Assembly: GCA_024220505.1 (NCBI GenBank)
Contig: JAKZZE010000024.1
Location: 248,001 to 312,000, forward strand
Length of the DNA: 64,000 nucleotides
Direction of reading: 5' to 3'
From: Rhizopus arrhizus
Taxonomy: Eukaryota; Mucoromycota; Mucoromycetes; Mucorales; Rhizopodaceae
Shown: positions 30,601 through 38,574 of the stretch, piece by piece
Position numbering within the stretch: the stretch's first letter is position 1
How the letters are laid out: the number at the start of each line of letters is the position of its first letter
Position numbers and translations under genes: made by a program
Notes under the pieces: model-generated
Told to the model about the DNA's origin: nothing
The model's input: only the letters and a program-made list of their open reading frames with translations
Database searches by the model: none

Positions 30601-32507
30601 CCTTATCTAATGCTCCTGTTCTGTCTATACCTGACATGCGTCATGAATTACAGCTAGCTACAGATGCTAGCAACACAGGAATTGGCGGTGTACTTTATCA
30701 AATTATTGACGATAAAACTCGCTATATTGGATTCGCAGCAAGAGCACTGTCGAAGTCAGAAATGAACTACTCGACAACTAAACGAGAGCTGTTAGCCATC
30801 TGTTATCTTTTTGAAAGATTTCACAAGTGGTTGTATGGATCTCAATTCACGCTGTATACTGATCATAAAAGTTTGGTCTATCTTGGCACACAAAACATTC
30901 CTAATCCCATGATGCTGAATTGGTTCGAAACTATTTTCAACTATACATTCAAAGTAATCCATCGTCCAGGAATTGAAAATGTGTTGCCGGATTCACTTTC
31001 TCGTCTTTTTTCAGACGATACGGAAAAAAGACTGGGGGGAGATAATAATCCTCAGCAACTTTCCATAAAAAATAAAAATACAAAGTCACAGAGTAAACGT
31101 ACTACAGACAACAGTACAAACATAAAACAAAGAGCTGTACAGCTAGTAGACTACATGACACCACCAGAAGAGGAACGTCATAACCTATTATTAAAGGCAC
31201 ATCTACTTGGACACTTTGGGGCTGATGCTATTGTAAAGACAATTCACAATGATAATTTGCACTGGATTAATATTAAAAAAGATGCATTGCAGCTAGTATC
31301 CAATTGTCCTGAATGTCAACAATTTAATATTGGCAAACACGGGTATCACCCTCCCCGTAGTATTCTACCAGATGGTCCTTTTGATCACGTCTGTATTGAC
31401 CTCGGTACCCTGAACATTACATCAACAGAAGGACATAATTTCATTTTAGTCCTAGTTGATCTCTTCACAAGATTTACAATTCTAAGACCATTAATGGATA
31501 AAACTGCAGTATCCATAGCTAATGAACTTAGAGATATCTTTTGCACTTTTGGTTGGCCCAAAAAGCTTAGTTCAGATAACGGTACAGAATTCACTAATGA
31601 AATATTTAATTCATTAATGGAAACCTGTGGTATTGACCATAGACTTTCACTGCCTTATAACCCATTGGGTAATTCGACTAACGAATCGTTTGTTGGAATA
31701 GCCAAACGAGCTCTTGTTAAAAGATTACAAGGCAAGAAAGACGAGTGGAATCTTTTCCTTCCTAGTATTCAATATGCTATGAATTGCAAATATTCTAGAT
31801 TACATCATTCCAGACCATTTGTGCTTATGTATAATAGACAACCAAATGAATTTCAGGATTATTCCAATGCACAATCCTCAATACCTAACTCTAGTCAGCA
31901 GTATGCTAAAGCACTAGAAAATAAATTAGACAATATGAACAACATAGTAATCCCTGCTATACGTAACCGTATTATGACTACTCAAAGAACTGACAACGAG
32001 TATTTTACAAAGAAGCACCGCATTGTAAATCAACAATTTCCTACTAATAGCGAAGTTATGATAAAAAATGTGAATAGAAATAGTAAAACTGACCCAAGGT
32101 ACGAGGGCCCCTTTGTCGTACATGGAGTCACAAAAAATGGTAGCTACATTTTGACGGATAAAACAGGTACACTATTATCGCGCGACGTACCTACCTCACA
32201 CATCAAACTCATCTCTACAGACAACGTTGTTAATAATCGCGCTGACCAACAACAGTACGATGTGCAGGCAATTATCCAACATAAAGGAAATAACACTAGT
32301 AATTATAAATACCTAGTAAGATGGAAAGGTTATCCTCCAGAATATGATACCTGGGAACCTGCCTCAAGTTTTGATGACATGAGTATGATAGAACAGTACT
32401 GGGCAAGACGTAACGTCAATAATAACATTGGCAAACGTAAACGCTCATCTCATACCAATGTTCCAACCAAGACTAATAATTTTAACAAACGAAACAAGAC
32501 AAAGTAA
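27642..32507 (+). CDS. Gag-Pol polyprotein of chromovirus C
   Basis: 1621 residues from the ATG at 27642. The open frame reaches back to 27579 inside the LTR, but 27642 matches the start chosen for the B homologue. Gag capsid-like region is followed by two Cys/His knuckles (C-I-I-H-GKCNHTTDRC and CFKCNAPFTREHLNVC), protease DTGCN near residue 536, reverse transcriptase FIDD near 856 (Phe instead of the usual Tyr), RNase H (TDHKSL), integrase HHCC from about 1186 and D,D35E core (DLGTLN, SDNGTEF, NPLGNSTNESF), and a C-terminal chromodomain at about 1539-1590 with YDTWEP. No frameshift is needed. It looks fully competent. Confidence 0.95.
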   Translation: MSINSNLLAYNEETLLSESDPAFIGPRLEKPSMVNGIELPLTGSPNSITEDIEMEEVEPRAMASPLAGVKGSGAAPPSQVSGSRNLTATVQTLTKQVEQIAAAITGQELTGKQLANLSREYTTKSTILASLLDLQAKMANNLTIQTNGSAINGSNSQPTVVPQNLPLFQYTGNVENSALPVFKDIADCIRRFEDILFAYRLDVQVHWQRLIPFSLTHTQRSWYDELRVKKNLSWTIFKEQLTLKYGIESTEAQAHASRELLTISMQPDESVEKYTDRFLKLKREATPVADDFLAILFVNSLTSSLQNHVNMAIVSLDQEARNDINLLSSIARKFHTKQQTLPHMSTKKFNNQPSQVNGLNPPSGIHKRNHRTDGRTCIIHGKCNHTTDRCKKAQELGIAGNMNKETSSKRCFKCNAPFTREHLNVCPKRNQPLSAGSASSSSSTAPTITRAFRSLQLTGSEDKPMGTKASKYNPANQQSHDEEQDLDDEAVKDIHYYSSLCKLQPFNTKLHSFNNKRTDSFFVPITIENVRTWALVDTGCNTSTISPDLAKIINVRTFPVSGKLQLASLNTLVPRTAITDQIKVFYNGINVLHEFEIFKFDKDIPICIGTDLMPKLNINLTGLAVTWDSPNISTIPDPIDPSPIKPNKSPAGTHQQREQLMDALQPYLSANAKIPSTSACPLPEAIVRLETEPGKTTYRRQYPIALSIQPKVQEQVDKWLADGVIEIAPPNTAFNSPLLTVRKKDANGNYSDDVRVCIDPRHINAILIKDRTDRFQLPLIAELHQKMSAATLFTVLDLKQAFHRLPLADEHRALTAFTFNGQQYQFCRAPFGLTPIPNHFQRVLTTLLHDLPYVTCFIDDLTIGTGPDIEEHIKCVNTVIERLTSAKFILNIDKCHFMQTSVNILGFTISHNSLSLDSRKVANALAWPIPKTGKDIQRFLGLANYFRSHLPNFSTMTAPLDKLRNEGSLEHIWTDKYLQAFRNIQTALSNAPVLSIPDMRHELQLATDASNTGIGGVLYQIIDDKTRYIGFAARALSKSEMNYSTTKRELLAICYLFERFHKWLYGSQFTLYTDHKSLVYLGTQNIPNPMMLNWFETIFNYTFKVIHRPGIENVLPDSLSRLFSDDTEKRLGGDNNPQQLSIKNKNTKSQSKRTTDNSTNIKQRAVQLVDYMTPPEEERHNLLLKAHLLGHFGADAIVKTIHNDNLHWINIKKDALQLVSNCPECQQFNIGKHGYHPPRSILPDGPFDHVCIDLGTLNITSTEGHNFILVLVDLFTRFTILRPLMDKTAVSIANELRDIFCTFGWPKKLSSDNGTEFTNEIFNSLMETCGIDHRLSLPYNPLGNSTNESFVGIAKRALVKRLQGKKDEWNLFLPSIQYAMNCKYSRLHHSRPFVLMYNRQPNEFQDYSNAQSSIPNSSQQYAKALENKLDNMNNIVIPAIRNRIMTTQRTDNEYFTKKHRIVNQQFPTNSEVMIKNVNRNSKTDPRYEGPFVVHGVTKNGSYILTDKTGTLLSRDVPTSHIKLISTDNVVNNRADQQQYDVQAIIQHKGNNTSNYKYLVRWKGYPPEYDTWEPASSFDDMSMIEQYWARRNVNNNIGKRKRSSHTNVPTKTNNFNKRNKTK

Positions 32508-32713
32508 CGAACTGAATATGATCTTTTCCCATTACTTTTTTCCTCAACAGGTTTTTTGGGTTTTTATCGATTATATACCAGAAGAGCATACTCTCTCTTT
32601 CCTCTACACTTACGTCTTTAATATAAACAGCCTACGCAATCATATTGGATATGATCTCTGTACTCTTCGTTATTCATGATGCTCATCGGTTGTTCCAACC
32701 TGGAAGGGGGCAA
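32508..32713 (+). other. 3' untranslated part of chromovirus C with polypurine tract
   Basis: About 200 bp between the stop codon and the 3' LTR. The only clear signal is GGAAGGGGG at 32702-32710, three bases before the LTR, the plus-strand primer. Chromovirus B has the same AAGGGGGCAA ending. Confidence 0.8.
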
Positions 32714-34758
32714 TGATGTATCCATCATTCATAACTCGATATGAAAACAGTATTAATAAGCTACAGTAGCGGACAAAACTGGTGCACAAAACTTTTTTTC
32801 AGCTTTTAACTACCATTACCTGCTCATGGTAGTTGCAATAGTCATGAAACTGTACTAGAAGGAGGATATACTAGTCATTGTAATTTATGTATGTTCTAAG
32901 CATGACAGTGTTAAAACTGAGCGATGAGCGTGTTTTAAATTTATAAAATTTTATATTTTCTAAAAACCGCAAAAGTGGCTAAGACCTTAGAATTTATATA
33001 ATCATCTCATCTCTTGATATCATCGGATGTTCTTCTTTGCATATGCTAATAATATGCGTGTATATCATTTTCAGTAAAAGAACCCGGCTCTTTAACTATT
33101 CTTTTCCAAAGATCATCGACCCTTTTTGATCTAGTGTCGTATCATCATACCTTTGCCATCAATTGCCACCTGGCATGCTTAAGCGGACTTAGGCCGGGAT
33201 TAGTGGCGGCTAAACTTGTAGCACAGAAGCGCTGTTATCAAATATTGAGTTTGTGACATGCGTTGACTTGTGCCTTGTGTCATTGTCATACTGAAACGAG
33301 AGATTACGACGTTTTAGACTACTATACGCTAGGCTTTTGTGGTATGAAGTAAGCGAAATATATGTGTATATTTATGAGTTCATTATACCATCGTATACCT
33401 GACACACATATTCTGGTCCTCAATATCTAATACAGCCTTAAAACATAACAGAGCAGCCAGCATGCTTCATTGTTTGATCACCGTGAAAAAATCGCTAAGG
33501 TTGCTCGACTTGCTTTCAATATTAGTGTATACTGTCTGCATCCATAATGTTCATATTTGTTTCATTGCTAAAGATAGCAGACTTCCAGCCCTCTATAGTA
33601 TACAATGGCTTGTCGTGATACCACATTCATCGCTTTTTCCGACTTGTACAGCTGATGAAATTCTTCGATTCCTTACTTCCAGACTCAAAATCTAGCTTCC
33701 TACTGTGCCTTTAGACTGACAGTCTGCTAACACTGTATCTTAAGGTCCTCAAAATGTGCTGAGCATCAGGAACTGTGTGTAGCGGACCTTGTCCAAGCTC
33801 TAGGTTGATGACTGAACTAATAGCTTTTCAGGCTAATAGCGGAATACCTTCATGATCACAAGACATTAAGTTTCTTTCTTCCCTCTTTCTCCTGTTGATT
33901 GTCCATTTAGAGATTCTTGTTACTCTAGGAATATCTGTTGTCGTACGAACTAAGTGTATTCGAGATCTCAGAGTTTTGTTTTTACAGTTGCTTATTTTCT
34001 TAAATATATAAGGCTAGTACTTTGTTATAGTGAATAGGGTAAAAACAAAAGGGGGGGCTCAATGGGAAATACAAAATAAGTACAGTTTTATATATTTTTA
34101 AGAGCTACTAGAATTTACTAATCTGCTGTGAAATCTGAAAGCAAACGGGAGAGATTTGGGGAAAATTGAAAGAAGGCTAGACAAGCACTACATTTTTGGC
34201 GAAAATTGAAATATGCAAAAAATCACTAAAATGACCTTATGCCTGAGGGATGTCCGGCACAGTTCCGGTTTACATAACGTAATGTATATTTTAGACTGTC
34301 TTTCAGATGGTATATACCACAAAAGTCGCAGACATATGGCGGAGATACAATGTTAATTTTAAGTTTTGTGCACCAGTTTTGTCCGCTACTGTACATGTAA
34401 AATATATCCAATAGATAGGCTACAGGTTAATTCGGATAATCTTCATTAAGGATAAGATGCTGCGTAATTGCACGGTTAAATTATATTAAATCCAGGAACT
34501 AAATCACAGTCAATCGCAGTCAATCATATACGAGTATTCTATGGATAAATGCTTATGGTGACAAAGATAACAATGGAAGAACACGTAACCATTATCTATT
34601 TGTCATCAGTTATATCATACTCATTAATTATTAATCCATGACATGAAATATTATCCGTGTATGAAAAGTATAAATAGAGTATCATTTTCTTATTAAATAA
34701 AACAATCTCTTTATCGAGTCTCGTCCTCTCTTGTTCCTTTCTATTCTTGGATAAATCA
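32714..34758 (+). repeat. 3' LTR of chromovirus C (interrupted)
   Basis: 415 bp of LTR sequence split at a TA by the 1.63-kb element (32764-34391). LTR parts are 32714-32763 and 34394-34758. Confidence 0.95.
32764..34391. mobile_element. 1.63-kb non-autonomous TA-flanked element, copy 3
   Basis: 1628 bp, CAGTAGCGG...CCGCTACTG ends, TA duplications at 32762-32763 and 34392-34393. The other LTR of chromovirus C (27176-27590) supplies the empty site, reading straight through AAGCTACATG. It is closest to copy 2 by shared substitutions. The 77-residue frame is at 33462-33695. Confidence 0.95.
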
Positions 34759-34763
34759 CCATG

Positions 34764-35522
34764 TGTATTGTTGTAATAGTAATTACTACTAGGTTGAGCA
34801 TTGTTATAATGTATTTGATTATACGCTAGTGCTGGCATGGCATGTTCATTTGTATCAATTAAGTCAATATTATGATTGCTTGATAGATGGTGATGGTTAT
34901 GATTTTCATTATGATATATCAAAGCTTGATTGGCATTCCTTGGTATGAAAGGATTATCAACCATTGCAATCTTTCGAGGTCGATTGGCGTTCCACCATCC
35001 TTCGGCGTGATTGATCCAGTCTTGTAAGTTTTTAGAACTACTCTGTATACAGAACTGTTTGATTTCTCGTAAGAGACCTGCACGAAATCGGCTTTCGATG
35101 ACTGCATCATTAGTTATGTTAGCAAGGTCTGCGGCTTCTTTTAGTCTGGCCAAGAATATTTGTGGGTGTTCCTGTTCGCCTTGATACATTTCGTTAAATT
35201 CTAATTCGTAACTCTGTATCAATTCTGGAGTTATGTAATAATTTTTCAATAGGTCTACGGCTTGTTCGTAGTTGATTCCAGGTATTCTTTTGAGTATTTC
35301 TTTTTCGTAATACACTTTGGCGGCTCCTCTTAGTTGTGCCTTGAGAATAATAAGCTTGCGTGGTTCTTGAGTAATATTGTTAATAGCAAAGTAAGATTCC
35401 AAACTTTCTACAAAATGACGGAAGTCTTCTCCTTCGTAGCCATGGAAATCAATTAAAGTAGGTCGATAACTTGCGTTCATGTTAGCATTTGCCAACGCGA
35501 TGTGTCCGTTTATATAAGCCAT
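34764..35522 (-). pseudogene. Element D Gag, N-terminal part (split by chromovirus C)
   Basis: Starts at an ATG at 35522 and holds the capsid-like region: YEGEDFRHF, a helical stretch with LRGAAKVYYEKEIL, ITPELIQSYE, GEQEHPQIFLARLKEAADL, FCIQSSSKN and AEGWWNANRPRKIAMVDNPF, followed by a His/Asn-rich linker. Ends at the chromovirus C insertion. Continues at 26780-27170. Apparent residues beyond 34764 in the same open frame come from the C LTR. Confidence 0.92.
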
Positions 35523-35636
35523 TTTAGTTCCAGGTAAATTTGATAATATTTTTTTGTTTAAGGTTGTTTCTTGGTTGTTGAATTTCTTGATTTGATGTTT
35601 TATTTCGATTTGATTTCTTGATTTGTTGTTTTATTT

Positions 35637-35654
35637 CCCTCGTAGTGACCACCA
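35637..35654 (-). promoter_or_regulatory. Primer-binding site of element D
   Basis: CCCTCGTAGTGACCACCA on the plus strand, two bases from the 5' LTR; identical to the element A site. On the sense strand it begins TGG and would pair with a tRNA 3' end. Confidence 0.85.
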
Positions 35655-35656
35655 AA

Positions 35657-36137
35657 TGTTATTTTATAGGTTGGCTTGTTGTAAGTGAGTTAATTTGAGT
35701 AAAGTTTGCTTGTAAAGCTTGATTGTAAGGTTAAGATTGCCTTGTAAGTTGTTGTTTTATATAGAATTTTAGCGAATGCTTGTTAAGTAGTGACCACCAG
35801 ATCTTATATGTAAGATCAATACGATGTTTCTTGATAAAATAATATAAAAAGTAAAGTAAAATAAGAGATCAGGAACTTTTATGAGTAAGTTAGCCTGCTT
35901 TATTGAGTTAAGTATATAAAAATATAAAAGAACTTGACTAATTTTCTTCCTTGACTGAATGGTTGGGGATATATATATATAATAATAATTTTTTTTTTTT
36001 TTTTTTTTTTTTTTTTGACTTTTTTCATTTTTTGACTTTTTTCACTTTTCGACTTTTTTCACTTTTCGACTTTTTTCACTTTTTGACTTCTTTCACATTT
36101 GCTTCGTGTAACCTCTTTACTGGCTACTATGGTCACA
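35657..36137 (-). repeat. 5' LTR of element D
   Basis: 481 bp, matches 20806-21285 apart from one base in the T-run. Confidence 0.94.
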
Positions 36138-36141
36138 CTGG

Positions 36142-36202
36142 ATTTGAATTAGTTGGAGAGAGAAAAGTCAAATGCTGCAAAAGTTTGCTGCATTGTGTTA
36201 CA
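36142..36202 (-). repeat. 5' LTR of element A, second part
   Basis: Sequence from GATTTGAATTAG to GTGTTACA, equal to 3802-3862 of the other LTR. It is followed by the target copy ATAG at 36203-36206. Confidence 0.9.
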
Positions 36203-36206
36203 ATAG

Positions 36207-36395
36207 ACAAGGAAAAATAAAGTTTGATTTCGATATAAGGTTTGATTTTGATATAAAGTTTGATTTTGAAATAAAGTTCAAAAAGGAATAAGGTTCAAAA
36301 TTAAAAAATCACAAGCCGCAGCCATTGCTGGTGTTAATGTTGTAATCTTTGTTACAACAATATTAAAAATATCATTTTCAAATATGAAGTACAGA
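36207..36395. other. Remnant of the LTR-like target of element A
   Basis: AT-rich, with three or four short repeats of the form AAGTTTGATTTnGATATA at 36221-36283. It probably continues the LTR-like fragment at 2940-3274. No coding. Confidence 0.4.
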
Positions 36396-36468
36396 TGCCT
36401 TCTGCCAGAATCGAACTGGCGACCTTCTGCTTACTAGGCAGACGCTCTGCCATCTGAGCCAAGAAGGC
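36396..36468 (-). tRNA. tRNA-Thr (anticodon AGU)
   Basis: 73-nt cloverleaf on the minus strand: acceptor GCCTTCT/AGAAGGC, D arm GCTC-loop-GAGC, anticodon stem TCTGC/GCAGA with loop CTAGTAA (anticodon AGT), variable AGGTC, T arm GCCAG-TTCGATT-CTGGC, discriminator A. No intron, no encoded CCA. Box A (TGGCTCAGATGG) and box B (AGTTCGATTC) are intact, so the gene looks functional. LTR element E starts 9 bp upstream of its 5' end. Confidence 0.97.
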
Positions 36469-36477
36469 ACTTTTCTT

Positions 36478-37183
36478 TGACAAAGTCGGATTTTGGTCGA
36501 TGATCGCCTTTGATTCCTTTTTGATTTTTAAAGCTTATTTTGTATTCAAAAGATACTCCTTTTCATGGCGATTCGAATGGTATGCTTTTCGGTGTGGTTG
36601 GATAACTCTAACAGACGTTATTGAAGAAAATGTAAAAGAAAATAAGGGGAAAGGAAAATAATCAGCTTCACCGCATCGGGAATTGAAAAGACACACGTCA
36701 CAATTGGCCGACATTATTTTTCTTACCTATTATTTTCTATCCCTCATAGGATACATCAAGAAGACGATCTCTGGACGCATTATTCACCCAATGTGCCAGC
36801 ACACTAAACAGAAAAGAACACCATTAAAATCAACATGAAGACGAATACTCAATTGATACATCATATACTTTATTTATCAAAAATCACCATAATCCTCTTT
36901 ACAATTGTATATTTTCCCCAATTACCTTTTATATTAATATGTATTCCAAAGTATCTATTGTTGTAAAGTAATAAACGAAAGGCTTTCTTCCCGCTAAAAT
37001 TAATTTTGGGTGCCGAGTAAATTCTTTTTGCACGTTCAAGCAATTGAAGTCAAGAACTAGTTTATATTGTTAACTTTGTTGTTATTGTACATTAATAGTC
37101 TTTACAGTCTTCTATTAATTGGTTTCTGTTATCACTTCACCGTATAGCGAAACTAGACATAACATACATATTAGCAACTGTCA
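36478..37183 (+). repeat. 5' LTR of element E
   Basis: 706 bp, TGACAAAGTC to CAACTGTCA. The other LTR begins TGACGAAGTC. Confidence 0.94.
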
Positions 37184-37187
37184 TTTT

Positions 37188-37208
37188 TGGTCCGGCCTAC
37201 CAGATTCG
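37188..37208 (+). promoter_or_regulatory. Primer-binding site of element E
   Basis: TGGTCCGGCCTACCAGATTC, four bases after the LTR. Its complement ends ...GGCCGGACCA and includes a GAATC that resembles a T-loop, so pairing may extend through the acceptor stem into the T arm of a tRNA. tRNA species not identified. It differs from the A/D site. Confidence 0.7.
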
Positions 37209-37567
37209 TGTCAAGATAATCACTCGATCAAGTCTCTAGGTGTAGGTGTAATATTAGATTTGTGTAATTTTTTTTTTTTTCCTGTGTCTCTAGTATTGTA
37301 TTTTTGTTAATTTTTTTTTTTTCCTTTCTTTACTTGTGATTACCTTTCTTCACCGTTTGTTAATCCAAGGGCCCCTTGTTTCTCTTTTTTTTATTGTATT
37401 GGCCAGGAAAACTTTTCATTGCTTCTATTTTTATATTTTTTTTTTTTTTTTTTGTACCTGTTGTAAAATTTTTTTTTTGACAGCAGTGATCTTTCTGTTT
37501 AATTTTAATTTTAATTTTTTTTTTTTGTAACCTATTACACAAAATCGATAATCACCCTTTTGATAAT

Positions 37568-38551
37568 ATGGCTTACAATTCTAATAATGATGATGGTCTT
37601 TTGGAGACTACAAGAAGTCCTTTCGCTCCTGGTCAACAGACGCATGGTGGCAAGAAGATATTGCGTTTCCTTAACGATCCAAGGAATTTCTCTGGTGAAA
37701 TAGAGAATAATGGCGGTCGTTTAGAAGGTTTGTCTGCTGCTGCTCTAACCTGGTGGAAAAGGATGGACAGGATCCGTGTGTCTGCGGACCTGTCAGATGA
37801 AGAAATTCTGCTGGTGGCTGGTGATCACCTTACCGGCAAGGCAGAATTGTGGTGGAACGTTCTGGGGTTCCAATACCAAACATGGGCAGAGTTTTCTGCT
37901 GCTTTCAAGAAGCAGTATGCTGCTGATCAAGAAGATGTTTGGTGGCAGGAACTCTACAGCTTGAAACAGCGTGCTGGTGAAAGCATCGATGACCTCTCGT
38001 TGAGAATGAGGGAGCTGTTGGTGTTGTTGAACAATCGAGTGGATAGTTTCCATGTTCGTGTCTTTTTGGGGGCCATCAACCCTGTCATCGCTTGTGAGAT
38101 CGAGAAGAGGGATCTCCCTAGAACGTTGGATATGGCCATTGTTGAAGCTAAAAAGATCGAAAGATCTTTAAACAAATATGGTGCTGGATCCATGGATGGT
38201 GTTTCGTTTAGGTCTCTGCCGGTTACAGGTGGTAATCAAGGAGTGGGTGAGGACAATGTCTCTGTGTCCACCATGACAGCCTTAATGAAGGAGCTTGAGC
38301 AAATGCGTATCAACATTGTTCAACTCCAGAATGAAAGGCAACGAGGTCCTTACCCTAGACCTTTTAATACTGGTGCTGTATCAGGATGTTTCTACTGTAA
38401 AGAAGAAGGACACCGTAAGGTTGACTGTCCCAAGCTTCGTGGTATGGGAGGTGTTCCTGTATCAGGAAGTAATGCGGTTCCTCTTGGTGGTGGGTCGAAA
38501 CCAGAGAAGGGTGAAGTTTCCTTTTCGGGAAAAGACTCGGAGCGTCTGTAA
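37568..38551 (+). CDS. Gag of element E
   Basis: 327 residues. The helical capsid region includes LTGKAELWWN and FKKQYAADQED...LYSLKQRAGESIDDLSLRMREL, typical of the Retrotrans_gag family that builds the particle. A canonical CCHC zinc knuckle (CFYCKEEGHRKVDC) lies at about residues 274-287, for RNA binding, in contrast with the knuckle-free Gag of A and D. A G GGA AAA heptamer lies six codons before the stop and leads into pol. Confidence 0.94.
   Translation: MAYNSNNDDGLLETTRSPFAPGQQTHGGKKILRFLNDPRNFSGEIENNGGRLEGLSAAALTWWKRMDRIRVSADLSDEEILLVAGDHLTGKAELWWNVLGFQYQTWAEFSAAFKKQYAADQEDVWWQELYSLKQRAGESIDDLSLRMRELLVLLNNRVDSFHVRVFLGAINPVIACEIEKRDLPRTLDMAIVEAKKIERSLNKYGAGSMDGVSFRSLPVTGGNQGVGEDNVSVSTMTALMKELEQMRINIVQLQNERQRGPYPRPFNTGAVSGCFYCKEEGHRKVDCPKLRGMGGVPVSGSNAVPLGGGSKPEKGEVSFSGKDSERL
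38527..38533 (+). promoter_or_regulatory. -1 ribosomal frameshift slippery site (G GGA AAA), element E
   Basis: The heptamer is in the correct register for the Gag frame (codons GGA at 38528 and AAA at 38531). A -1 slip enters a frame that stays open into the pol ORF beginning with ATG at 38575. Confidence 0.7.
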
Positions 38552-38574
38552 AGGAGGCAACAGGCGCTCTAGAA

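Larger units (their letters stand above)
27176..34758 (+). mobile_element. Chromovirus C (Ty3/gypsy), inserted in gag of element D
   Basis: Plus-strand element, target duplication CCATG at 27171-27175 and 34759-34763. LTRs are 415 bp: left 27176-27590, right 32714-34758, the latter containing the third 1.63-kb TA element. With that insert removed the LTRs look identical. A polypurine tract GGAAGGGGG (32702-32710) precedes the 3' LTR. One intact Gag-Pol-chromodomain frame. The element is the same type as B but a distinct family. Confidence 0.95.
20806..36137 (-). mobile_element. Ty3/gypsy-type LTR retrotransposon D, inserted in the LTR of A
   Basis: Minus-strand element with LTRs of 480 bp (20806-21285) and 481 bp (35657-36137) that differ only in a T-run, and a 4-bp target duplication CTGG. 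Sense order is 5' LTR, primer-binding site, gag, -1 frameshift, pro-RT-RNase H, integrase, ORF3, 3' LTR. It belongs to the same group as A by every protein but is clearly a different family at the DNA level. Apart from the insertion of chromovirus C in gag (target CCATG), all reading frames are open, so D was probably competent when C arrived. Confidence 0.94.
3275..36202 (-). mobile_element. Ty3/gypsy-type LTR retrotransposon A (host of the nested stack)
   Basis: A minus-strand element bounded by two LTRs of 588 and 589 bp with a 4-bp target-site duplication ATAG (3271-3274 and 36203-36206). The order in sense direction is 5' LTR (36202-36142 plus 20805-20278), primer-binding site, gag, -1 frameshift, pro-RT-RNase H, separate integrase, ORF3 and 3' LTR (3862-3275). 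It is interrupted by element D in the 5' LTR, by two 1.63-kb TA-flanked elements (4725-6354, 16285-17914) and by chromovirus B (7298-13496). Removing each insert with one target copy restores the sequence. Its gag and ORF3 carry nonsense codons, so this copy is dead even without the insertions. The two LTRs still differ by only about one substitution and one homopolymer base, which implies a fairly young insertion. Confidence 0.93.
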
